Positions 27,360-35,659 of a DNA stretch of 64,000 nt are shown here, in pieces (within the stretch, counting starts at the first letter, position 1; each line of letters starts with the position of its first letter). Source of the stretch: JAHIJO01 sp964486075 (GTDB taxonomy: Bacteria; Verrucomicrobiota; Kiritimatiellia; JAAZAB01); NCBI GenBank assembly GCA_964486075.1, contig CAZALU010000004.1, positions 9,687-73,686 on the forward strand, in the 5' to 3' direction. The notes under the pieces are model-generated. The model was given only the letters and a program-made list of their open reading frames with translations, made no database searches and was not told where the DNA came from. Made by a program: the position numbers and the translations under genes.

Positions 27360-28649
27360 TTACAACAGTGATTCCGGCATCGGTAAAACGAGGTCCGGCC
27401 CAAAAGCCTGGGCTGCCATGACGTAAACCAGGCCGGCCATCAGTATTACCACGCCGACTGCAACGGCAAAAAAAATGGGGCTTGTCTCTTCCGTTTCGAT
27501 CGTGGCTGGCGCTTGCCCGATCACGGCTTTCGGCGCCGTCCCCGTGGGCGCATTCGGTTGCCGTAGTTTGACGGTTCGTGGAGCCGCCAGGTTGCTTTCA
27601 GTGCGCTTAATCTTGATAGTCTTGCGTTGGGAGATTGTGGCTGGCCCGTTTTCCTCCGGCGCATTGCCGCCTGTGACCCCGGCTTTCATTATTGTTGGGG
27701 CTTCCGATGCCAAACCCGCCTCGCCGGTTTCCGCCAAGCTTGCGGCAACGGGCCGTTTCAAATTGATCGTTTGCGGTATCGGCTCGCTGCCGGGAACGAT
27801 GTTTATGACGGATGTCCCGCGTTTAGCTGAGGCAGGCGGAATGTTTTCCGTTTCCTCCGGATCCACCAAGATGCGCGCGGTAACCATCTTGGCCTGGGAG
27901 AGGTCAGGCATACGGCCCAAGGTCGGTGCTTCGCTGATTAAATCGGTGCGGGCCTTGGCCGGGATCGGCAGCGCCTGGGTTAAACCGCTGGTTCGTTTCA
28001 GCCGGATGGTTTGGGGAATCACCGTGATGGGGGAAGTCGAACGTTTGGCCTCCCTTGAAGAAGCATCGTCTGTCCTGGGCGCCACGGTAATGCGCGACGT
28101 GTTTTTTTTGTCGCTGTCCCGGTCCGGGCCATTCCCGTTTTTACTACGCTCACCCGAGCGCGGCCGGGCAACTCCCACGGTGGGGACATTCATAGGGCTC
28201 GTTTCGAATTTGCTCGCAGATCCGGGGGCATCCTCCGCCTCCATTAATTCCGAAATCGGCATGGTGACGTTCTTGCGGTCAATTGGCCCTGGCACCGGCT
28301 GCTCCGTAGCCATTAACTCCGATATCGGCATGGTAACGTTCTTGCGGTCAATCGGCTTAGCCGGCGGGCTAAGAGCATTGTCAAGATTGATCCGCATGGT
28401 TTGCATTTTTGGGTTCGGTGGCGCTCCCCCGGGCTGGATCCCTTCTTTTGCCAGCGGGGCGCTGCCGGATGCGGATGGCAGCATGGCTGCGGGATTTTCC
28501 TTGTCCCCGGTTGCCGGACTGCTCTCCGGCCGATTTTCGATCAGCGGCAGGGGGATTAGCCGAGTCGTGGATTTTTTTGCGGCAACATCCCTGGATGCCT
28601 GGTCTGCCGCTTGATTTTCAGGTATGTCAGTCATAAACTTATTTTCCAT
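27360..28649 (-). CDS. Low-complexity protein with repeated motifs and a C-terminal membrane anchor
   Basis: 429 residues, disordered in character: Pro, Ala, Thr, Ser, Lys and Arg rich. A 14-residue block IDRKNVTMPISELM occurs twice in tandem (about 100-135). A second motif, a hydrophobic-basic PQTI(R/N)LKR-type string, recurs at least four times, as PQTIRLKR, PQTINLKR, RKTIKIKR and RTVKLRQ. One membrane span near the C-terminus (about 389-412) is followed by a short tail. This looks like a tail-anchored protein with a long cytoplasmic arm holding linear motifs for a partner. It lies 15 bp after frr and 41 bp before trxA. An alternative start is Met6 (28634). Function unknown. Confidence 0.7.
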   Translation of the reverse strand: MENKFMTDIPENQAADQASRDVAAKKSTTRLIPLPLIENRPESSPATGDKENPAAMLPSASGSAPLAKEGIQPGGAPPNPKMQTMRINLDNALSPPAKPIDRKNVTMPISELMATEQPVPGPIDRKNVTMPISELMEAEDAPGSASKFETSPMNVPTVGVARPRSGERSKNGNGPDRDSDKKNTSRITVAPRTDDASSREAKRSTSPITVIPQTIRLKRTSGLTQALPIPAKARTDLISEAPTLGRMPDLSQAKMVTARILVDPEETENIPPASAKRGTSVINIVPGSEPIPQTINLKRPVAASLAETGEAGLASEAPTIMKAGVTGGNAPEENGPATISQRKTIKIKRTESNLAAPRTVKLRQPNAPTGTAPKAVIGQAPATIETEETSPIFFAVAVGVVILMAGLVYVMAAQAFGPDLVLPMPESLL

Positions 28650-28664
28650 TTAGTCCGCAAACGA

Positions 28665-29228
28665 CTAAATTACAAGCATTTCCTTTTCCTTGGCCGCCAG
28701 GATCTCATCCATTTTCCGGATAGTATCGTCCGTATATTTTTGGATATCCTTGAGCCCCTGCTCTTTTTCATCCTCGGTGATCTTGCTTCTCTTTATCAGA
28801 TCTTTGGTTTGTTCATTGGCTTCCTGGCGTATATTGCGCGCCGCGACCCGCGCTTTTTCAGTCATTTGTTTGGCCACCTTTATCATTTCCCGGCGGCGTT
28901 CGCCGCTGAGCTCCGGAATAGGCACCCGGATGACCCGTCCATCGTTTAGCGGGGTGATGCCGAGATTGGCCGCCATGATGGCCTTTTCGATGGCGGGCAG
29001 GGCGGTGGGATCGTAGGCGTTGATGACTATCAGTCTCGTATCGGGGGTGGCAATATTGGCTATTTCCCGCAAGCGGACCGACGATCCGTAATAAGAAACG
29101 GTAATATGTTCCACCAAGCTCGCGGAGGCTTTGCCTGTGCGCAGCCCCGAGAACTGTTGGTTCAGAAATTCCACAGCCTTTGCCATTTTATCGTCGGTTT
29201 CAAGCAGCACATCATCCAAGCTTTCCAT
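28665..29228 (-). CDS. frr: Ribosome recycling factor
   Basis: 187 residues, the normal length. It splits post-termination ribosomes with EF-G. Family signatures are the N-terminal FLNQQFSGLRTGKASASLVEH, YYGSSVRLREIANI, the hinge region NLGITPLNDGRVIRVPIPEL, and the C-terminal helix with KKITEDE-like KITEDEKE. It lies downstream of pyrH, the classic pyrH-frr order, with a 154-bp gap that contains a dispersed repeat of the ATCCGTGAAATCCGTGG type. Confidence 0.97.
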   Translation of the reverse strand: MESLDDVLLETDDKMAKAVEFLNQQFSGLRTGKASASLVEHITVSYYGSSVRLREIANIATPDTRLIVINAYDPTALPAIEKAIMAANLGITPLNDGRVIRVPIPELSGERRREMIKVAKQMTEKARVAARNIRQEANEQTKDLIKRSKITEDEKEQGLKDIQKYTDDTIRKMDEILAAKEKEMLVI

Positions 29229-29259
29229 TTTATCATTCCTCCCAGCGCGGGCGCCGGCG

Positions 29260-29370
29260 GCAACCCAGAAAATTATTAACCACTGATGACATGGATTACA
29301 CTGATTGGATAATACAACATTTATATTTCCTTTACATCCGTGCTATCCGTGAAATCCGTGGTAAGTTTCC
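29260..29370. repeat. CCGTGAAATCCGTGG-type dispersed repeat between pyrH and frr
   Basis: The stretch contains ACCACTGATGACATGG, then GTGCTATCCGTGAAATCCGTGG, a repeating pattern with short internal homology. A partial match (ATCCGTGAAATCAGCGG) occurs at 33097-33114. It may interrupt the pyrH-frr transcript leader. Confidence 0.45.
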
Positions 29371-29382
29371 CTATTGTAATTA

Positions 29383-30114
29383 TCAGTCATTGGACACCAG
29401 CGTGCCGATGGGCTGTCCCGCCAGAACGCGTTCGATGTTGCCGGCTTTAAAAAAATCGAACACTACGATCGGGATGTTATTTTCCATGCAAAGCGCAAAC
29501 GCGGCGGCATCCATTACCTTAAGCCGGTCGGCCAGGGCCTGCCGGAACGTCAGTGTCCGGTAACGCCGGGCCTTGGGGTTTTTGAGCGGATCGTCGGAAT
29601 AAACGCCATCAACCTTGGTGGCCTTCAAAAGTATGGCGGCGCCGATTTCGTTGGCGCGCAGGGCGGCGGCGCTGTCGGTGGTAAAATAGGGGTTGCCGGT
29701 GCCACCTCCGAAGATGACCACCCGGTTCTGGTCGAGATGCTGGAGCGCGCTTCGGCGGGTGAACGGTTCGGCGACTGCCTTCATTTCGATTGCTGTTTGC
29801 ACCCGAGTTTCCACGCCCAGTTTTTCCAGGGCATCCTGCAGAGCAAGGGCGTTGATGATTGTTGCCAGCATGCCCATATGGTCGCCGGTGTTCCGGTCAA
29901 TCCCGTGTGAGTGGCCGGTCCCGCCCCGGAAGATGTTGCCACCACCGATGACGACGGCGATCTGAACTTTCATGTCCCGAGCCGCTTTAATCCTTCGGGC
30001 GACGGCACGGACTGTGCCCGGATCGATACCGTGGCGGGTTTCGGGGTTTTGCAGGGTTTCGCCGCTGAGCTTAAGCAGTACGCGGCGATATCGACTTTTC
30101 CTTGGCGTTTTCAT
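29383..30114 (-). CDS. pyrH: Uridylate kinase (UMP kinase)
   Basis: Phosphorylates UMP to UDP. From ATG 30114 it is 243 residues, the usual length; the frame is open to 30165 but the extra 17 residues have no counterpart. The amino-acid-kinase fold motifs are RRVLLKLSGETL (about 8-19), the glycine-rich VVIGGGNIFRGG (about 54-65), and DHMGMLATIINALALQ. The C-terminal ATKVDGVYSDDP segment and MDAAAFALCMENNIPI are also typical. There is no strong ribosome site. It heads the leftward pyrH-frr-trxA cluster. Confidence 0.96.
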   Translation of the reverse strand: MKTPRKSRYRRVLLKLSGETLQNPETRHGIDPGTVRAVARRIKAARDMKVQIAVVIGGGNIFRGGTGHSHGIDRNTGDHMGMLATIINALALQDALEKLGVETRVQTAIEMKAVAEPFTRRSALQHLDQNRVVIFGGGTGNPYFTTDSAAALRANEIGAAILLKATKVDGVYSDDPLKNPKARRYRTLTFRQALADRLKVMDAAAFALCMENNIPIVVFDFFKAGNIERVLAGQPIGTLVSND

Positions 30115-30357
30115 AATCATTATTGGATTTGAGCAATAGTATACGATTATTGTGGATAAGCGCAAGTATATTTCGGCCGGATTTTTTCGCCTGCGCCAAT
30201 ATATCCCATGATTCTTAACCTTCGTAGTCCCTTGAGTAAAGCAGGTTGGGGTCTCTATGCTTATGTTGTTCAGGTTGATTTACATGGGTGGATGTCGGGC
30301 ATGCTCTCCAGAATCTGGTTCGGGGTATATTCGTGTGCCAAACCTTTTCCCTGCGGT

Positions 30358-32790
30358 TCAGCGGTCTATCCGGGTCACGCCCAGACGCAGTATGGGTAGG
30401 ACGTCGTTTTCCAGGGTGTGATTCAGATCGAAGAGCATGAATCCGCCGGCGCCTGAACTCCGGATGCGCAGGATTTGATCGATGACTTGGTCCGGCGCCA
30501 GCCGACTTTCGGCGGCGGTTACGCCGATGCCGGGGAAAATCCGATCTTTTGAGTTTGGCAGAGCCGTTTGGCGCTGAACCAGTGCGTTGAAAGCGGCGGC
30601 ACTCTCGACATAATCCATTGGGCAGACGAAATCCACCAGGCCCTCTTTGAGCCACAATCCCCAGTCCTGGCCGATGCTCCCCGCGCAGCCAGGATAACCG
30701 GGATAGACGGCGACAGAGAGTTTGACGCCCGGTTTGTGTCGCCGGATCAGATCGTGCGTGGACCGCATAAAAGCGGTTATCCGGCCGGCTCTCCAAGCGC
30801 TAAAAGAATTTTTCAGCTCTCCGGATTTGACGCTATCCGGCCAGCCGCGGACCGTTCCCCCGCACCATTTTTCGAATTGCCGTCGGCAACCAGGGCAAAA
30901 ACAGGACTGGTTGCCGGGGTAGCGCATATAGTCCAGGTGAATGCCGTTCACCTCGGCCCGGCCGATCAATTCGGATATCACGTTAAGCTCATGGCTGATG
31001 TTGTCGGGGTGGGTGGGGCAGAGCCATTGCAGGGTTTTCCCGCTGTCGGTCTGCTGGAGCCGCCCGGCCTGGCGCAGCTGCTCCACCAGCGAGCTCGGGG
31101 CCTGACCCAGATTCCAGCATATTATCCAGGCGTGCAATTCCAGCCCGTAGCGACGCGCCGCCGCTGCGCTCTGTTTAAGCTGGTCGCCGTAAGCGTTGGC
31201 GATGGATGAGGTGGGAACATATCGGCTCGGGTAATGCGCTGTGCCGGCCCAGGCCAAGTTGGGGAAGATCGCGCTGATGCCCGCTTCGGACAGCGCCCGG
31301 CAGGTGGCATTCCAATTGCCGGGATAAAGCCCCATCCCGGAATGGTTCCAGACGCCCCTAAATTCGGGTGTCCGAGGATTCTGAACGGCGGCATAAGCGC
31401 GAAGCAAAGCATCTTGCAGTTCCCGGCCGGTGTCCACCAGCTCGGCATATTTTTTGCCGGCGCTCTCGGCCCGCATCCGGTCATCCAGTGTCTTAACCCG
31501 GGCCAGCAAAGGTTCCACGGAACGACCCTGGTCCAGCCGCCGGATTCCGGCCAGTGACTCCGGCAGGCTTTGATACGTGGCCGCTTTGCCGGACTTGTTC
31601 CAGGCGCGTTCCGCGGCATGGCGCCAGAGCGATGGGTCCAGGGAAGCAAGCATGGCCAACAACATTTGCTTTTTATTTATCTCGTCGCCATCCATCAGGA
31701 TGTGGGACATCCAGAATCCCTGGCCGGAGCGGACCCAGGCCGGATCAGCCAGGGTTTTACCTGAGGCATCCCGCCAATAAGCGATGATTGTGGCGTCAGT
31801 TGAGTTCGGATGAGCCGCCCGGATGTTGCTCGATTCCTGGAAAACGACGGCAGGCATGTGGTTTGGCGCGGCGCGGTTGAAAGTGAAACTGCTCCATTGC
31901 CCCGGCCGCGTTGCGGTCTGGTACTTGCCGAGGCTCATACCCATCAGCTCGGCCAGCCGAGGATCGGACGAGTAGCATACGACCAGTTTGCCGCCGCGTT
32001 TCACGAATGATTCCAACGTCCGGAGCTCCCGCCGGGACGGGCCGGGGTTATAGGGCAGGATCACGATTCGCGTTGTTTTCAGGGTGTTGACGTTTAGGAG
32101 CGCATCATCGATCACGGAGTGGGGCAGGCCCAGATCGGTAAGCCAATGGCTCCAGCGCGCGGCCGCGCTGCGCGCCGCGTTGGCTTCATTCTGGTTGGGG
32201 ACGGATTCTTTGGCGCGCAGCACGACCATATCTCCAGAGCGGGCGCGCAGGGCGTGAATAACAACATCGGTGTTCAGGTCCGTGCCTCGGGTGAAACTGA
32301 TCCGAATGCCGCTGATGGCGTTCCAGGCCGCGGGCCGACCTTCTGTGGCGGCGTCCTGAAGGGACAACCATAATTTTTGCCGACCGCCTTCCTTCAGGCT
32401 GGGTAACCACAGGCGCCAGCCCTCGCCGCTTTTCAGGTACAGACCGAAAGAACGGATCGCTTCCGGCCGCGCGCAGGAAAAATCCAGCTCAAGCGTCGTG
32501 ACGCCGCTTAAATCAAGGTTGACCGGTTGGTCCCAGAAAACGCGCGCTGGCCCGGACTGGAACGGACAGGAAAAGCGAATACCGCCCGCGATTCCGGTAT
32601 TCGCCCGCGCGGTGGGAGATCCGGGACTCGCTTTCCATGCGGTTTCCGTGCCTCCTGCTTTTTTCGGCGCAAAGAGGTCGAGAGTGCGAACATTGTCCGC
32701 TCGGACCTGAGCGGCACCCAGGAGCGTCAGCAGGGCCAGGCGCATCAGCGGTCGGCGATTTATTCTGGCGATATTTTGGATCTTCAACAT
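30358..32790 (-). CDS. Secreted GHL10-type glycoside hydrolase-like protein
   Basis: 810 residues. The N-terminus has a signal peptide after a short basic lead (LALLTLLGAAQVRA). Residues about 40-190 look like a beta-sandwich carbohydrate-binding region. About 220-330 resembles a glutamine-amidotransferase-like fold with VILPYNPGPSRREL and GGKLVVCYSS. From about 475 to the end is the GHL10 (DUF187) TIM-barrel: EFRGVWNHSG, GISAIFPNLAW, ELHAWIICWN, NGIHLDYMRYPG with the likely catalytic Asp, then a Cys-rich CFCPGCRRQFEKWC, and VDFVCPMDYV. Members of this family degrade polysaccharides outside the cytoplasm. The four-Cys cluster could bind zinc or form disulfides. It stands alone, 243 bp upstream-side of pyrH's start. 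Confidence 0.82.
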   Translation of the reverse strand: MLKIQNIARINRRPLMRLALLTLLGAAQVRADNVRTLDLFAPKKAGGTETAWKASPGSPTARANTGIAGGIRFSCPFQSGPARVFWDQPVNLDLSGVTTLELDFSCARPEAIRSFGLYLKSGEGWRLWLPSLKEGGRQKLWLSLQDAATEGRPAAWNAISGIRISFTRGTDLNTDVVIHALRARSGDMVVLRAKESVPNQNEANAARSAAARWSHWLTDLGLPHSVIDDALLNVNTLKTTRIVILPYNPGPSRRELRTLESFVKRGGKLVVCYSSDPRLAELMGMSLGKYQTATRPGQWSSFTFNRAAPNHMPAVVFQESSNIRAAHPNSTDATIIAYWRDASGKTLADPAWVRSGQGFWMSHILMDGDEINKKQMLLAMLASLDPSLWRHAAERAWNKSGKAATYQSLPESLAGIRRLDQGRSVEPLLARVKTLDDRMRAESAGKKYAELVDTGRELQDALLRAYAAVQNPRTPEFRGVWNHSGMGLYPGNWNATCRALSEAGISAIFPNLAWAGTAHYPSRYVPTSSIANAYGDQLKQSAAAARRYGLELHAWIICWNLGQAPSSLVEQLRQAGRLQQTDSGKTLQWLCPTHPDNISHELNVISELIGRAEVNGIHLDYMRYPGNQSCFCPGCRRQFEKWCGGTVRGWPDSVKSGELKNSFSAWRAGRITAFMRSTHDLIRRHKPGVKLSVAVYPGYPGCAGSIGQDWGLWLKEGLVDFVCPMDYVESAAAFNALVQRQTALPNSKDRIFPGIGVTAAESRLAPDQVIDQILRIRSSGAGGFMLFDLNHTLENDVLPILRLGVTRIDR

Positions 32791-32811
32791 GATGGATTAG
32801 ACATTTATAGA

Positions 32812-32848
32812 TTTTCCGCCATAGGCGGATCCGCTTTCGGCGGACAAT
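32812..32848. repeat. Dispersed hairpin repeat, family A (short form)
   Basis: TTTTCCGCC-ATA-GGCGGATCC followed by GCTTTCGGCGGACAA: two successive stem-loops. It matches the left part of the long copy at 2603-2712. Confidence 0.7.
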
Positions 32849-32877
32849 TTATTGTAACCGCGACCGGTGGTCGCGGT
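32848..32877. repeat. Dispersed hairpin repeat, family C
   Basis: TTATTGTAACCGCGACC-GGT-GGTCGCGGT, an 8-bp GC stem with a short loop and an AT lead-in. The inverted copy at 46714-46747 lies inside rsmB. Confidence 0.65.
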
Positions 32878-32891
32878 CTTGGAACCCCAGA

Positions 32892-32917
32892 ACCGACATC
32901 AGCGATGGCGGCTACAA
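32892..32917. repeat. Dispersed hairpin repeat, family D (inverted copy)
   Basis: Read on the minus strand it is TTGTAGCCGCCATCGCTGATGTCGG. Related copies are at 46677-46703, 55511-55538 and 57602-57628. Confidence 0.55.
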
Positions 32918-33311
32918 AAACAATCACTCCCCGCTCCGGATAGAGGAGCCGGCTTTATAATCCGTCAATAGAGAATTGCCACACATGGCCTTTTCTTATA
33001 ACATATTTCCGCTGATGTGAACAGCAAAGGAACCGGCGGCCGGTCAGGTTCAATTTTATCCACTCAGGACCGCGATGTAAAACAAAAAAATATTCATTAT
33101 CCGTGAAATCAGCGGAATCAGTAGTTTCAGCTCGGGCTGATCCGCCCAGGCGAAAAATTTATTAGGTTGCGGGCATGGCCCGCATTGGAACCATAAACTA
33201 TTTCTTATGACTCAACCGTTGAACCGTGACTAGCTTAACCCTCCTGTGCCCGAGCGCTTTCTCCTACGCGCGGTCGCTTCGGAGGACGAGTCGGAGGGCA
33301 GGCCATCAACC

Positions 33312-33866
33312 ATGAACCATTCTTTGACGATGACTCAAAAAAAATGCGTATTTTTTGACCGCGACGGAATCGTCAATGAATCGCCCGGCGTGAGGAAATA
33401 TGTCCTGGACTGGGATGATTTCCGTCTGTTTCCCGAATTTCCCGAGTGCCTGCGCGTGGCCCGGCGGCACGGTTATGAATCCGCGATTGTGACCAATCAG
33501 CGCGCCGTGGCCTTGGGGCTTATCTCTGTCGGCCGGCTGAATGCAATTCATCAGCGCTTGCGTGAGCTTTTGGAGAAAGAACATCGGCTTGCTCTGCTTG
33601 ATATCGAGTACTGTCCGCATGACGTCGGCCAGTGTTTCTGCCGTAAACCGGAGCCCGGCATGCTGCTGAAGATTGCGGCCCGGCATGATATTGAACTGGG
33701 CCGTTCCTGGATGATAGGGGACTCGGAATCCGATGTGGAAGCCGGCCGGCGTGCGGGCTGCCGGACGATCCGTGTCGGTCCGTCGACGATTCCCTCCCAA
33801 GCCGATATTCTGCTGGACAGCATGCGGAACCTGCCGGCTCGGCTCGATGCTCTGCTGAAGGCCTAG
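33312..33866 (+). CDS. gmhB: HAD phosphatase, GmhB-like (heptose-1,7-bisphosphate 7-phosphatase)
   Basis: From ATG 33312 it is 184 residues. HAD motif I is VFFDRDGIVNE with two Asp, motif II SAIVTNQ, and motif III/IV MIGDSESDVEAGRRAG. The insert CPHDVGQCFCRKPEPGM supplies the zinc ligands that mark the GmhB/HisB-N group. GmhB acts in ADP-heptose synthesis for the lipopolysaccharide core; histidinol-phosphate phosphatase is the main alternative. The frame is open to a GTG at 33246 but without family resemblance; ATG 33330 is another possible start. Its stop overlaps the stop of the TPR gene on the other strand. Confidence 0.8.
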   Translation: MNHSLTMTQKKCVFFDRDGIVNESPGVRKYVLDWDDFRLFPEFPECLRVARRHGYESAIVTNQRAVALGLISVGRLNAIHQRLRELLEKEHRLALLDIEYCPHDVGQCFCRKPEPGMLLKIAARHDIELGRSWMIGDSESDVEAGRRAGCRTIRVGPSTIPSQADILLDSMRNLPARLDALLKA

Positions 33867-34954
33867 TGAATCTGTTGGGCTAGGGCCGGGTCGGGAGACG
33901 ATCCGCAACGGATGGCGCTGATATAATATTCGCGAGCGACGCCGGGACTGGAGGGTTTGAGTTTAAGGCTGATGCGCGCCAAGTTATAATAGGCATCGCC
34001 TAGCTTGGGATCCAGTTGCAGGGCTTTTTGCGTTTCCACCCGGGCTTCATGTAGTTTTTCGAGTCCGGCCAGGACCACGCCCATGGTCAGGTGAGCCACC
34101 GCGTTCGCGGGCTGGGCGTCGAGCACGATGATCAGGAGTTGATAGGCTTTGCTGAATTCCTGGTCGCGGCAGAACACCATGGCCATCAGCAGATTCAATT
34201 CTGGGTCGGGATCGGGCAGGCTCATGCCCCGCTCCAGCAGGCCGCGGGCATCGTCGGGCAAGCCCGCCCGCAAACAGCAGCGGCCCGCGCCCTTGATCGC
34301 TTCGAGGTTGCGCGGTTGTTCCTCCAGCACCGTCAGGTAATTTTCCAGCGCGCCCTTCAGGTCGGAGGCGCGCTCAGTATACAAAGCCGCGCGCATACGT
34401 TCCGTCAGCCGGACAATATCCGCCGACCCGAACGACATGTTCGACTTTGCCGGGGCGGCTTGTTCATCATAGCTGCTTTCCGTATTGGGCTGGCGGGGGT
34501 CGCTCTCCGGCTCGGCCGGAAACGCAGTGACGGAGCCCGGCGCGCGAAGCAAGGCCGGGGGCGGATCTGTAACCGCGGTGAGCGGGGTTGTCGGGCGCAG
34601 CCGGGCCAGTTCATCATCGCAATATTTAACCCGGAAGGATACCACCGTGGCTTCCCAAGACGGATGCGCGTCGGCTAGTTGCAGAAAAATATTTTTTGCT
34701 TCTGAGTACAGCTCGCAGGCTTCTTCATGCATACCCTGTTTTTTTAACCAGTCGGCCTGGGTCAGGGACTCATGGGCCATCGCGTATTGACGGGAGGGTG
34801 AAAGTTCAGAAACGGATATATCCGCCGGTTCATTTTCGGCGGCCAGCTGGGCAGGAATATTGACGCCCTCCGGCTCATCCGCGGCCATGGCGGCGACGGC
34901 GATCGCCAGCCCGCAGAACACGCTCCCGATCTTTTTTCCATGAATCACAGGCAT
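33863..34954 (-). CDS. Secreted TPR-repeat protein
   Basis: The start at 34954 gives 363 residues with a signal peptide ending in AVAAMAA-DEPEG. The first half is low-complexity with a helical segment (SRQYAMAHESLTQADWLKKQ). The second half holds at least four tetratricopeptide repeats, such as ALENYLTVLEEQPRNLEAIKG and AYQLLIIVLDAQPANAVAHL. TPR proteins of this sort scaffold envelope complexes. The frame is open to 35026, but that extension is read through a family B repeat and gives a Gly/Pro-rich stretch, so I rejected it. A possible partner is the GspK/L/M-like set that starts about 700 bp to the right on the other strand; this is inference. Confidence 0.72.
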   Translation of the reverse strand: MPVIHGKKIGSVFCGLAIAVAAMAADEPEGVNIPAQLAAENEPADISVSELSPSRQYAMAHESLTQADWLKKQGMHEEACELYSEAKNIFLQLADAHPSWEATVVSFRVKYCDDELARLRPTTPLTAVTDPPPALLRAPGSVTAFPAEPESDPRQPNTESSYDEQAAPAKSNMSFGSADIVRLTERMRAALYTERASDLKGALENYLTVLEEQPRNLEAIKGAGRCCLRAGLPDDARGLLERGMSLPDPDPELNLLMAMVFCRDQEFSKAYQLLIIVLDAQPANAVAHLTMGVVLAGLEKLHEARVETQKALQLDPKLGDAYYNLARISLKLKPSSPGVAREYYISAIRCGSSPDPALAQQIH

Positions 34955-34998
34955 TTGTTTCCCAGTCTGTTGAGTCAGTTGCCAAAGTCCCCGAGCAG

Positions 34999-35026
34999 AC
35001 GGCCACGAGGGACCGTGGCCCTCCAA
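34999..35026. repeat. Dispersed hairpin repeat, family B
   Basis: GACGGCCACGAGGGACCGTGGCCCTCC, with a GGCCACG/CGTGGCC stem. It matches 19708-19735 at nearly every position. Confidence 0.7.
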
Positions 35027-35236
35027 TATCTGCGTGCTCTGTGATTTGACTTTGCGCCGATTTTTGATAATAATGCCAGGAATGACACTTTCAAGTCACG
35101 CCTGTCCCGCTTGATATTGAAAGCACGTAACTGCTCCGCGAAACCACCGCCGGCGGCCGGCGGTGCAAACTTAAAAGAAACACGTTAGATATTAATCTGT
35201 TATGTCAAATTCAGCATCCCGTGTTACTGGGGAGGT

Positions 35237-35313
35237 TGTCATCCTGAGCGAAGCGAATGATCTCAGGATTGTTAGCGGGCAAGATGAGATTTATCATTAC
35301 GCTCGAAATGACA
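35237..35313. repeat. MITE-like element with TGTCAT...GAGCG ends
   Basis: A 77-bp element that begins TGTCATCCTGAGCGAAGCG and ends CATTACGCTCGAAATGACA, so the outer 15 bp are imperfect inverted repeats. I know this type of GTCAT-CGAGCGAAG palindrome as common in environmental genomes of several phyla. No transposase for it is in the window. Confidence 0.6.
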
Positions 35314-35659
35314 AGGGCTTATTCGAGTAATTTTAGGGCAATCTCTTCTGTAACTTCCGTTAGTTTCTTTGCTGTTTATTCGTCGGCTCGCCGACGGTGG
35401 ATTTGCCGAATAGTTACTAAAGCACTATATACCCATGAATGGGGATGTCAGTCAACTAAGATTTCCACCAGGCTGCGCCCGGAGGCCAAGTTGTGGCCTC
35501 GCGCTACCTGTCCTGCCGGAGTTCTCGGGCGAAGGGGGACGAGCGGAGATTGGTCTTTCCATGCGGCCGCAAAAGCCTGTGGGCATCCTGCTTTGTCACC
35601 ACAGGCTCCCATCTTCGTTGAAGCTTCGCCGGCCAAGTCGAGGGACAGGCAGCACGCTG

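Larger units (their letters stand above)
32791..33311. other. Repeat cluster between the GHL10-like gene and the GmhB-like gene
   Basis: About 520 bp without a gene. It holds at least three hairpin repeats in a row: family A at 32812-32848, family C at 32848-32877 and family D at 32892-32917, plus a CCGTGAAATCAGCGG fragment at 33099-33113. Both flanking genes point away from it, so two promoters should be here. Confidence 0.55.
34955..35659. other. Intergenic region with four repeat elements
   Basis: About 700 bp between divergent genes. It holds family B at 34999-35026, a GCCGG-rich perfect hairpin (ACCGCCGG-CGG-CCGGCGGT) at 35144-35162, the MITE-like element at 35237-35313, and a GC-rich tract at 35460-35640 that is readable in frame with the following gene but looks non-coding. 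Confidence 0.5.

Noticed and set aside
27475..28614. Plus-strand frame of 379 codons opposite the low-complexity protein
   Set aside because: The minus strand has repeated motifs, a membrane anchor and fits the operon; the plus frame looks like its mirror.
34955..35026. N-terminal extension of the TPR protein
   Set aside because: It is read through a family B hairpin repeat and precedes a good signal peptide.
35435..35659. N-terminal extension of the GspK-like protein
   Set aside because: The region reads as GC-rich, repeat-like DNA and would put about 100 residues before a prepilin cleavage site.
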